Below, piece after piece: positions 1 through 6,832 of a stretch of 13,723 nucleotides of DNA. Every line of letters starts with the position of its first letter. Position 1 is the first letter of the stretch. This stretch comes from an uncultured Gemella sp. (lineage in GTDB: Bacteria > Bacillota > Bacilli > Staphylococcales > Gemellaceae): positions 1 to 13,723 of the forward strand of contig CAMEOL010000009.1 in the NCBI GenBank assembly GCA_945929765.1, written 5' to 3'. The notes below the pieces were generated by a model that saw only the letters and a list, made by a program, of their open reading frames with translations, was not told the DNA's origin and did not search any database. The position numbers and the translations under genes are program-made.

Positions 1-1157
1 CCAGTTAACAAATCATCCATTGCTCCAGATTTTAACTGTAGGTATTTCTCTTTTTCTTTTTCTAGATTTTCTATCTCTTTATCCATAGAGGATAAGATCT
101 CAGCAATTATTTTCTGTTCTTCTGTATCCGTCGGGATATAAATCGTTGTTTTTCTAAACTTATCCATTCCCACTAAATTTTTCATAGCTCCACCTTGAGT
201 GTCATCTATAATTTTATGTTTGAATTTATTCCAATTAAAATAGTGGTTAAACAAATTAAAATCGCATATATTATCATCTATTGTTAATTTTAAAAGTGCT
301 TGGTTAATCACCCCAGGAACATAATTGTGGGGTATTCTATAAATTTCACCAATTGTCCCAGAGCAGCTTACGATAAAATCATTTTCTTTTACAGAAAACC
401 TCGAAAGTTCATCATACTTATTTTCATCAATATAATAGTCTCCAAGATTAATTGATTTATAAATGGCATTTTTTTGTTCGTACACTTTATAACCTTTATA
501 AATGAATGCATCTTTCTTTAGCGCTCCTCCAAATGGTCCTCTAACCATTCCCCTAGGCACGCATACTTCTTCCAATTTGAATTCTTTCCATGGTTTATTT
601 TTTTTCATTCTTTTATATCCGGATAATAGTTCCTCTACTACGCCATCACGAATCATTTTTTTCTTCTCGATGAGTTTTGAAAGATTTTCAATGTGTTTAT
701 CAAAAGTAATTAATGTTTCTGCAATGGCTTGTTGCTCTTTTGGTTCTGGGATACATATCTTTATCTTCTTCACAACATTGTTCATTAATTTTGGATTTCC
801 TACATAAGATACATATTTTCTAGATATAGAATTTATTATTGCTGCTATGCACTCATTAGCATAGCCCTCATTATTGAGTAATACCCCACAAACATTTGTA
901 CAGTAAAAGTTGCCTTTTCTATAATTGGTATCTCCTGCATTGGCTCCATCTGTTGTCCAAGTAATTGCATCTTTAAATAAATAATCGTTGTAATACCCTA
1001 ACAAACCATTATTCAGCGTTTGTGAAGAGTATACTGGATATCTATAGGTTGATGACTTTGAATCCTTGATTTTTTCAGTTGAAAGAACCTGACCTCTCGT
1101 AACAGTGAAAATATCTTCTATCTCTACTAGTCTCCAATCCTTCGGATAGTTTACCAT
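1..1157 (-). CDS. hsdS: Type I restriction-modification specificity subunit HsdS (3' end beyond window)
   Basis: This is the DNA-recognition subunit of a type I restriction-modification complex; it selects the bipartite target for the HsdM methylase and HsdR. I translated the minus strand from the ATG at 1155-1157 and found 385 codons without a stop up to the left edge. Two variable target recognition domains alternate with two conserved helical spacers. The first spacer reads PEPKEQQAIAETL followed by a charged helix ending in EELLSG. The second reads PTDTEEQKIIAEIL and ends in DDLLTG at the edge. The second recognition domain has the usual SGTIGE segment. HsdS proteins commonly end a few residues after LLTG, so only a handful of codons are probably missing. 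The start overlaps the hsdM stop as ATGGTAA, implying translational coupling. Both recognition domains look intact and no frame break was seen. Confidence 0.93.
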   Translation of the reverse strand, partial: MVNYPKDWRLVEIEDIFTVTRGQVLSTEKIKDSKSSTYRYPVYSSQTLNNGLLGYYNDYLFKDAITWTTDGANAGDTNYRKGNFYCTNVCGVLLNNEGYANECIAAIINSISRKYVSYVGNPKLMNNVVKKIKICIPEPKEQQAIAETLITFDKHIENLSKLIEKKKMIRDGVVEELLSGYKRMKKNKPWKEFKLEEVCVPRGMVRGPFGGALKKDAFIYKGYKVYEQKNAIYKSINLGDYYIDENKYDELSRFSVKENDFIVSCSGTIGEIYRIPHNYVPGVINQALLKLTIDDNICDFNLFNHYFNWNKFKHKIIDDTQGGAMKNLVGMDKFRKTTIYIPTDTEEQKIIAEILSSMDKEIENLEKEKEKYLQLKSGAMDDLLT

Positions 1158-3841
1158 CTGTATCCCATCCTTTCCAAAGCAGCTTTTACCTCGGCTTCTG
1201 ATTTCTTAGTTTCCTCTTCTATCTCACTCAATGTTTTTTCATACCTGTTTGCTATGGTGTGAACCTTCGATATCCATAAATTCATAGCATTATCCAATTC
1301 GTTTTTGATATCTTCTCTTATTCTAATCATCCACTTCTTGTCAAAAAGTAGAGTCTTGATTTCTTCCATGCTTAGTTCAGAATATTTGTTTGTCACCTTT
1401 TCATCTAGTTCTGAAATCTTGTCTTTTATAGCTTTATTGTTTTTATCCAATTGATTTACCTTTTCTTGATAAGCTAGCAACAAAGTATATTCCTCCATAA
1501 AATCTTCAGGAATAGTTGCTGTCTCCTTGGCTAATTTAATCGCAGTACTTATTTTTTGCTTTCCAAGTTTGCCATCTTTATTTCGAACATCATAGTTTGC
1601 GATATTGCTTTGTTGCTGAGCAAAATCTTCCGCTTTAAGCTTATCATCATTAAAATATCCCAGTAGTTCCTCAAGAACTGCAGCTTCTTCAGATTCTTTT
1701 TTATCTTCAATTAATTTAATTCGATTATTAAGATTGCCTTTAGTAATAGAATCTCCCTTATCATTTAAAACTTCAGCAAATAGACTTTCTTCTCCAGATT
1801 GCTCTTCTATCATTTCATCCATTTCTGAAATAAGAATATTCACCTGCTCATTTAATTTTTCTATCTCATTTAACTCTGTAGCAAAATATTCCTTTTCGAT
1901 AATCTCTCTAGGTATAAGGACTCCCTCAAAAGATTTTATTTTTGATTTATCCTCAACCTTAATTTCATCCCCGTTTTCATCCTTACCTTTTTTGGTAGCG
2001 TACACATATTCAATTTCACGAGCAGCCTCATAGCCCAGTGATTTTATTACATACACATCATCCTGAAGCTTTTCATTCCAGTAATTAAGCAACACGTCAT
2101 ATGCATCATAATTGCTAATAATTTTTGATGCATCATAGCTAGCAAGCATAGCAAAGCCTAGATGTCTTATTATCTTCTTAGGGTCTGTATCTGCATTGAT
2201 ACCAAGAAGTGTATCAGCAGCAGACTTTTCAAAATCAGAGAATAGCTGTTCAGATTCTTTAGTAGCTTCTCCTTCAATGTTGGAATCTTGAGCTATTGTC
2301 TCTTCAACAGCTTCAGGAATAACTTTTAAATCGAATATTCCTTTTATCTCGTCTTTTGGCTTGAATAATTTAGTTTTCAAACCAGGTGAAACTTCCCATA
2401 GTTTTTCCAACGATTCAATATCTAATTTGGGAATTCCTCCATTTAAATGTGATTCGATGTTTTGCGGAAGTGTTTCATCTATTTTTTGAATGTATCTTGA
2501 AACATTCAAATTCCCACCATGATTTTTATCAATTTCCTCATAAGAAACAAATCGAGAATATCCATTGATTTCAATTTTGTTATTAAATGTTTGAACAATT
2601 TTTTCAATATCTTGCTCTCTAAGTCTATTTTTATCCCCGTCTTTTTTATATCCATCACTGGCATCAATGAAAAATATACCTTTTCGTTCATCCGCATTTT
2701 CCTTATCAACAAGGATAATACAAGCCGGAATTCCCGTACCATAAAACAGATTAGAAGGAAGACTTACAATTCCTTTTATCCATTTCTTTTTTAGAATCTC
2801 TTTTCTTATAGTTTCTTCTGAATTACCTCTAAACAAAATTCCATGTGGCAAAATGATACCAGCTTTTCCGGTTGATTTTAGAGCTTTTAAAACATGTAAA
2901 AACCAAGCATAATCCCCATTTTTCTTAGGTGGTGTAGTACTATAACCATCAAATCTCTTAAATTTATCCTTATCGACTTTAATCCCATCTGTCCAATCCT
3001 TGTCAGAAAATGGTGGGTTCATTACAATGAAATCAAACTTTGTAAGTTCACCAAAATCATTTATATACTGAGGGTCTGACAAGGTATTAGAGGCTTTAAT
3101 TTCACCCGTAGCCTTGTTATGTAAAATAAAATTCATTTTAGCTAAACCAGCAGTATCTGGGTATTTTTCTTGACCATAAATATCCACTAATGAACTTCCA
3201 TCTGCTCTAGTTGGTGCCTCATCTGCTGCACGTATCAATAACGAGCCCGAACCTGCTGCAGGATCATGCAAAGTATAAGGTCTTTGGGCAGTAGTATCTA
3301 TGTTGCCAATACCTATTAATCGAGCAACAGTTCTAGACACTTCACTTGGAGTATAGAATTGCCCCTTACTTTTACCTGATTCCTGAGCAAATTTCATCAT
3401 AAAATATTCATAGGCATCACCTATGATGTCATCTCCACTTGCCATATTGCTCTTGAAATCAATTGCAGGATTTTGAAAAACTCTAATAAGGCCAGAAACC
3501 TTATCTACTAGTTCCTTGCCTTTACCTAATTCATCTGGATTATTAAAGCTTACATCTGGAAGTAATCCTTTAAGTTTATTATCTTCTAAAAACTTTTGAA
3601 TAATAATATCTACTCGTTCTCCTACATCTGATTTTCCAGCAGCCTTAACTAAATCATCAAATGATGCACCTTCATTTACTTCAAATTCCGCAAATCTCTT
3701 ACCTTTATATCTATCTGATACATATTTAAAGAATAACAGTACCAGTACGTAATCTTTATATCTTGATGGTTCAACTCCACCTCTAAGCTTGTTACAAGCT
3801 TCCCATAAAATTGAATATAATTCTGATTTTTTCACGGCCAT
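1151..3841 (-). CDS. hsdM: Type I restriction-modification DNA methyltransferase HsdM, long form (896 aa)
   Basis: This is the N6-adenine methyltransferase subunit that works with HsdS. The N-terminal helical domain (about residues 5-150) leads into the catalytic domain, with GQFYTP at about 160-165, SAM-binding motif I DPAAGSGS at 193-200 and the catalytic NPPF at 275-278. The core ends near residue 460. About 430 further residues follow, rich in Glu, Lys and Asp and with several helical, coiled-coil-like stretches. Classical HsdM proteins are about 500-550 residues, so this belongs to a long-form subgroup. The ATG follows an AGGAG box (TTAGGAGAACGAG). It begins 16 bases after the antitoxin-like gene and overlaps hsdS by 7 bases, so antitoxin, hsdM and hsdS form one operon. 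It is not closely similar to the truncated HsdM at 5904-6662: the N-terminal core reads KLRGGVEPSRYKDYV here and [15 protein letters not shown] there. Confidence 0.95.
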   Translation of the reverse strand: MAVKKSELYSILWEACNKLRGGVEPSRYKDYVLVLLFFKYVSDRYKGKRFAEFEVNEGASFDDLVKAAGKSDVGERVDIIIQKFLEDNKLKGLLPDVSFNNPDELGKGKELVDKVSGLIRVFQNPAIDFKSNMASGDDIIGDAYEYFMMKFAQESGKSKGQFYTPSEVSRTVARLIGIGNIDTTAQRPYTLHDPAAGSGSLLIRAADEAPTRADGSSLVDIYGQEKYPDTAGLAKMNFILHNKATGEIKASNTLSDPQYINDFGELTKFDFIVMNPPFSDKDWTDGIKVDKDKFKRFDGYSTTPPKKNGDYAWFLHVLKALKSTGKAGIILPHGILFRGNSEETIRKEILKKKWIKGIVSLPSNLFYGTGIPACIILVDKENADERKGIFFIDASDGYKKDGDKNRLREQDIEKIVQTFNNKIEINGYSRFVSYEEIDKNHGGNLNVSRYIQKIDETLPQNIESHLNGGIPKLDIESLEKLWEVSPGLKTKLFKPKDEIKGIFDLKVIPEAVEETIAQDSNIEGEATKESEQLFSDFEKSAADTLLGINADTDPKKIIRHLGFAMLASYDASKIISNYDAYDVLLNYWNEKLQDDVYVIKSLGYEAAREIEYVYATKKGKDENGDEIKVEDKSKIKSFEGVLIPREIIEKEYFATELNEIEKLNEQVNILISEMDEMIEEQSGEESLFAEVLNDKGDSITKGNLNNRIKLIEDKKESEEAAVLEELLGYFNDDKLKAEDFAQQQSNIANYDVRNKDGKLGKQKISTAIKLAKETATIPEDFMEEYTLLLAYQEKVNQLDKNNKAIKDKISELDEKVTNKYSELSMEEIKTLLFDKKWMIRIREDIKNELDNAMNLWISKVHTIANRYEKTLSEIEEETKKSEAEVKAALERMGYRW

Positions 3842-3857
3842 AATCTCGTTCTCCTAA

Positions 3858-4064
3858 CTAAAACTCTAAAATATCTATTCCTGCTTTTAGCAATCTTTCA
3901 TATCTTTCATTCGATAAAACAACTGCCTTTGGTTTTCCATTCTTTAATATAAATGCAGCTTCATCTTCTTTTGAAAGTTGTGTAATTATCTTTGAAGACT
4001 GTCCTTTTAAAAAATCAGACATATTATAAAATTTCATTACCTTTTTAACTTCTGATTCACTCAT
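3858..4064 (-). CDS. Phd/YefM-like antitoxin-type DNA-binding protein, solitary (68 aa)
   Basis: This small protein resembles Phd/YefM antitoxins, which use an N-terminal dimerisation and DNA-binding region to repress their own operon and a C-terminal tail to bind a toxin. Supporting pattern: an N-terminal VMKFYNMSDF segment, then AAFILKNGKPKAVVLSNERYERLL, which matches the family's habit of 'nGkp.AVl.s...Y..L'. The start is at 4064 because an AAAGGAG box lies 7 bases upstream. The reading frame continues upstream to a GTG at 4118, but that codon lies inside the promoter (the TGG TAT AAT codons are the -10 element). No toxin gene is next to it: hsdM follows after 16 bases. It may therefore act as a regulator of the RM operon, or as an orphan antitoxin. 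Family call fairly sure, role inferred. Confidence 0.8.
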   Translation of the reverse strand: MSESEVKKVMKFYNMSDFLKGQSSKIITQLSKEDEAAFILKNGKPKAVVLSNERYERLLKAGIDILEF

Positions 4065-4088
4065 AATCATTCTCCTTTTATTTGCTTT

Positions 4089-4117
4089 ATTATACCAAAA
4101 ATCACTACTTTTTTCCA
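4089..4117 (-). promoter_or_regulatory. Promoter of the antitoxin-hsdM-hsdS operon
   Basis: On the minus strand, a perfect TATAAT (4089-4094) is preceded by TTGG and, 17 bases further upstream, by TGGAAA (4112-4117), which matches four of six positions of TTGACA. Transcription would begin about 19 bases before the ATG at 4064, just upstream of its ribosome binding site. This fixes the start of the antitoxin-like gene. Confidence 0.75.
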
Positions 4118-4149
4118 CTTTAATAATAATTACTTTTTTAGTTACTTTT
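4107..4149 (-). repeat. Four AAAAGT-type direct repeats over the antitoxin-hsdM promoter (possible operator)
   Basis: Read on the minus strand, AAAAGTAAC (4141-4149), AAAAGTAAT (4129-4137), AAAGTGG (4115-4121) and AAAAGTAG (4105-4112) follow one another at steps of 12, 15 and 10 bases. They cover the -35 element and part of the spacer. Direct or inverted repeats in this position are typical operators for antitoxin-type autorepressors, but the region is A-rich and chance is possible. Confidence 0.35.
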
Positions 4150-4231
4150 GTATAAATCGGTATATAAACAAACCTATCAACTCAACCACATTCAACTGGA
4201 TCTATACTAAACAATCAGACACAAAAAGTAC

Positions 4232-5584
4232 CTATACATTATTATCTCTTCGCTCCCCAGTGCCTTCAATCCTTCCCTTGCAAACTCTCCCATCAATCCA
4301 CTTAACCACGCAGTTATGTTCTTCATCGACAACTATCTCTTCTACTAAATCTCCAATATCCACAGATAGTTTTTTAATATCAATGCGTAATCTATTGTAA
4401 CTTTGTTTGCCAATTAACCGATTCATTTTACCTCGTAATACACCATTCTTATAAAATCGTTCCATGCAGATTTGAACCAAACACTCGTATAATTTTTTGT
4501 CATAGATATGCCTAATACTACATTTATTCGTCTTTGAATACTTATTCTGACAATTCCATGCTAAACTGTTTCCATTTGCACTCTTGAATTCCGGGTGAAT
4601 AATAAATGACCCAAATTTTGCTCCACACTTTAAACAAATAATTTTTCCACCAAGTGAATATACTCTGGCTACTATTTTATTTTCTTCGAGTATCTTATTT
4701 ACATACTGATATACTTCTCTTGAGATAATTGGTTCATGATTCTCTTCAACATAGTACTGTGGCAGTTCGCCTTCATTCTTTTTCTTCGTTTTTGTCAGAT
4801 AGTCTACCGTGAACGATTTTTGCAGTAAAGCATCTCCTATATATTTCTCGTTTTTCAAAATTGAACGTATTACGTTATTACTCCATTTTTCTTTATTAGA
4901 GGGAGTAGGTATTCCATGGCTGTTTAAGTATTGCTTTATTTGTGAAATTGTATAGCCAATGACAAACAACGAATATATGCATTCTATGATTTTTGCTTGT
5001 TCATGATTAATGACCAAATTCCCATCTAATCCCCTGTCATATCCTACAAACCGTTGAAAAGGAACCGTCACTTTTCCATCAGCAAATCGCTTCCTTTGTC
5101 CCCACTTACAGTTCTCTGAAATACTTCTACTCTCCTCTTGTGCAAATGAAGCCATCAATGTTAAGACTAATTCTCCTTTGGCATCCAGTGTATGAATATC
5201 TTCTTTTTGAAAATAAATCCCCACTCCCTTTTCCTTTAGCTTTCTTATTGTACGAATAGTATCCACTGTATTTCTTGCAAACCGACTAATGGACTTGGTA
5301 ATAATTAAATCAAATTTTCCGTTCAATCCCTCTTCGATCATAGAGTTAAAAGCAACACGATTTTTAGTCCGAACTCCAGATATACCTTCATCAAAATAGA
5401 TTCCTACATACTCCCACTCCTTGTGATTTTCGATATATTTAATAAAATAGTCCTTTTGTGCTATCAGGCTATTCAACTGCTCATCCTTATCTGTCGATAC
5501 TCTAGCATAAGCAACGACCCTCAACTTCTTTCTTAATTCACTGAATTTTGGCAATCGTTCTAATTTTTCAACAATTTTTTTCAT
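4232..5584 (-). CDS. Large serine recombinase (integrase/resolvase family) of a mobile element
   Basis: This enzyme cuts and rejoins DNA through a serine-linked intermediate and would integrate or excise a mobile element. The 450 residues show a resolvase-type catalytic domain (about 20-170) with YARVS, placing the nucleophile at Ser30, then DEGISG and the TKSISRFARNTVD helix with conserved arginines. A 'recombinase' domain follows (about 180-300), and a zinc ribbon with a CLKC pair near residue 340 plus two later cysteines (AWNC, KC). The C-terminal part is short and lysine-rich, and I see no long coiled coil. Length and layout fit the integrases of integrative and conjugative elements. The start overlaps the upstream 61-codon gene by 17 bases. 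It sits directly at the broken end of an older hsdM gene, which suggests that gene was the target. No conjugation genes lie in the window. Confidence 0.93.
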   Translation of the reverse strand: MKKIVEKLERLPKFSELRKKLRVVAYARVSTDKDEQLNSLIAQKDYFIKYIENHKEWEYVGIYFDEGISGVRTKNRVAFNSMIEEGLNGKFDLIITKSISRFARNTVDTIRTIRKLKEKGVGIYFQKEDIHTLDAKGELVLTLMASFAQEESRSISENCKWGQRKRFADGKVTVPFQRFVGYDRGLDGNLVINHEQAKIIECIYSLFVIGYTISQIKQYLNSHGIPTPSNKEKWSNNVIRSILKNEKYIGDALLQKSFTVDYLTKTKKKNEGELPQYYVEENHEPIISREVYQYVNKILEENKIVARVYSLGGKIICLKCGAKFGSFIIHPEFKSANGNSLAWNCQNKYSKTNKCSIRHIYDKKLYECLVQICMERFYKNGVLRGKMNRLIGKQSYNRLRIDIKKLSVDIGDLVEEIVVDEEHNCVVKWIDGRVCKGRIEGTGERRDNNV

Positions 5585-5753
5585 TGTAATCCTCCAACAT
5601 TCGAGTCGGTGGATTGAACTCGTATTTCAGCACTTTTGATGTCGTTTCCCAAATTTGTTCATCTATCTGATGGTTCATTTTTAGGATATCTAGCATCAGT
5701 TGAAAAATCGTATAATCCACTTGATCTTTTTTGATTTTCTTAATCGTTCTCAT
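5568..5753 (-). CDS. Small protein encoded just before the serine recombinase (61 aa)
   Basis: This is a short basic-to-acidic protein of unknown function. It begins MRTIKKIKKDQ, has a predicted helical middle (YTIFQLMLDILKMNHQIDEQIW) and ends with KYEFNPPTRMLEDYNEKNC; I recognise no domain. The start at 5753 is chosen because a GAGGAGGG box lies about 6 bases upstream; an in-frame ATG at 5780 has no comparable site. The last 17 bases overlap the recombinase start, so the two genes are translationally coupled and probably act together. By position it could be an accessory or direction-setting factor for the recombinase, but this is only inferred from context. Confidence 0.7.
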   Translation of the reverse strand: MRTIKKIKKDQVDYTIFQLMLDILKMNHQIDEQIWETTSKVLKYEFNPPTRMLEDYNEKNC

Positions 5754-5803
5754 GACTTCCCTCCTCATCATATACATCACTCAAACTATCAAAAAAGTCA
5801 AGT

Positions 5804-5852
5804 TGATACCCCTTTTAATATCTGACACCCCTACTGTACCGTTTGACACCCC
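5804..5852 (-). repeat. Three direct repeats GGGGTGTCA / GGGGTATCA upstream of the recombinase operon
   Basis: On the plus strand these are TGATACCCC (5804-5812), TGACACCCC (5823-5831) and TGACACCCC (5844-5852). The steps are 19 and 21 bases, so all three face roughly the same side of the helix. The repeat nearest the gene abuts a TTGACT hexamer that could serve as a -35 box, though no good -10 follows at the right distance. They look like binding sites for a regulator or for the recombinase or its accessory factor. Confidence 0.6.
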
Positions 5853-5871
5853 CAATAACTAGGCATAAAAA

Positions 5872-5908
5872 AATAAGACCATAGCTCAAACAAAACTATC
5901 GTCTTATT
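5872..5908 (-). terminator. Rho-independent terminator at the junction of truncated hsdM and the recombinase element
   Basis: AATAAGAC (5872-5879) pairs with GTCTTATT (5901-5908), extended after one mismatch by ATAG/CTAT, with an 11-base loop. On the minus strand the stem is followed by seven Ts. It overlaps the stop codon of the truncated hsdM and would stop its transcription from running into the recombinase operon. Confidence 0.8.
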
Positions 5909-6662
5909 TACAAAAGGCTTGAAATAACCCATTTACAATATTTAATTGTACTATATACGGTATCTTCTTCTCATATACTTTATTTATACTTTCTTTCCCT
6001 TCCATTACTAATCTTGCAAGAAGTTTTGATACTGTCTGCGGAGTAAAAAATTCTCCTCCTGATTTTCCTGCATTACTTGCATAGTTAGATATTAAATATT
6101 CATATGCATCGCCGAATGCATCTATCTCGTTATCTTCGAAGTTACCAAAATTAATCTCATTAATACCTTCAAGTATACTAGTTAGTCTGTTATTTTTTTC
6201 ACTTACTGTTGCTCCGAGACGATTATTTGTCGTATCAACATCTTCAAACAAGCCTTTAATGTCTTCTTCTGATTGAGACCCTACAGCACTTGCTTCTATA
6301 CCCCTGAAGATATTTGCTAAATCTATATTCAAATTTTCGTTTGTTCTAGCTGTTTTTACAACATTAGCGAATAATTGGCTAGGCAAAATAAAAAAACCTT
6401 TTTCTTCTACAGTTCCCGATTTGAAATATTGTATCGCCTCTTCATCGCTAATTTCTTCATAATTAAAAGATAAATCTCCCGCTTCATGTTCAGTGTTATT
6501 AAAATACGCTGTAATATTTTCTGATATAAAGCGATAGAACAATATTCCTAATATATACTGTTTAAAGTCCCAACCGTCTACAGCCCCTCTAACATTATCA
6601 GCTATCGCCCAAATTTTACGATGTAACTCCGCTCGTTGTATTGTTTCGTTATTTGATTTCAT
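5904..6662 (-). pseudogene. hsdM: Truncated type I methyltransferase HsdM (N-terminal 230 residues plus 22 foreign residues)
   Basis: The first 230 residues are a good HsdM N-terminus of the roughly 520-residue class: [20 protein letters not shown] near residues 12-31, FGDAYEYLI at 183-191 and [17 protein letters not shown] at 202-218. The family normally continues KVYDPTCGSGSLL, which is SAM motif I. Here the sequence leaves the family after KVY (junction near 5970-5975), reads through 22 unrelated codons and stops inside a terminator hairpin. Motif I and the catalytic NPPY/F are therefore missing, so it cannot methylate. The ATG at 6662 has a GAGGAAA box and an intact promoter, so a 252-residue protein could still be made. 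The break lies beside the small gene and serine recombinase, which points to element insertion or a related deletion. The missing 3' part is not in this window. Confidence 0.9.
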
Positions 6663-6776
6663 TAGTTTCCTCTACATTATATTTTTATGTGATATTTCTT
6701 TTTTATTATAACGTTATGCACCTTATTTTTCAATATTTCTTTTGGCATTAGTTGCTCACTAACACCTCTTCAAAAA
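6419..6776 (-). repeat. Direct repeat copy 1: hsdM promoter plus first 81 codons
   Basis: This stretch is repeated in the same orientation at 7722-8074. It covers the upstream region, the promoter and the first 81 codons of hsdM. In one 64-base stretch that I compared base by base (from 6597 in this copy, from about 7898 in the other) there were seven substitutions. The two copies bracket the bro-like gene. Confidence 0.85.
6705..6733 (-). promoter_or_regulatory. Sigma-A promoter of the truncated hsdM
   Basis: On the minus strand TTGAAA (6728-6733), a 17-base spacer and TATAAT (6705-6710) form a near-consensus promoter, about 42 bases upstream of the ATG at 6662. The same promoter occurs again at 8002-8030. 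Confidence 0.85.
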
Positions 6777-6807
6777 GAAAGAGACAAGCATTTTTTTCTA
6801 CTTGTCT
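6772..6807 (-). terminator. Probable terminator of the bro-like gene
   Basis: AGACAAG (6782-6788) pairs with CTTGTCT (6801-6807) around a 12-base loop. On the minus strand the stem is followed by CTTTCTTTTTG. It lies 26 bases after the bro stop codon and just before the next promoter. Confidence 0.6.
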
Positions 6808-6832
6808 TTCGTTAATTTGTATTCAATTTTAA

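Noticed and set aside
502..807. Plus-strand 101-codon frame
   Set aside because: It lies antisense within hsdS, whose minus-strand frame is continuous and has family motifs.
4065..4118. Upstream extension of the antitoxin-like gene to GTG at 4118
   Set aside because: The added codons coincide with the -35 and -10 elements, and a good ribosome binding site serves the ATG at 4064.
4119..4231. A toxin gene for the Phd-like antitoxin, or the other element end
   Set aside because: I found no open frame of useful size and no sequence resembling the junction at 5970-5975 here.
5804..5852. Short CRISPR-like array
   Set aside because: The repeat units are only 9 bases with about 10-12 bases between them, and there are no cas genes nearby.
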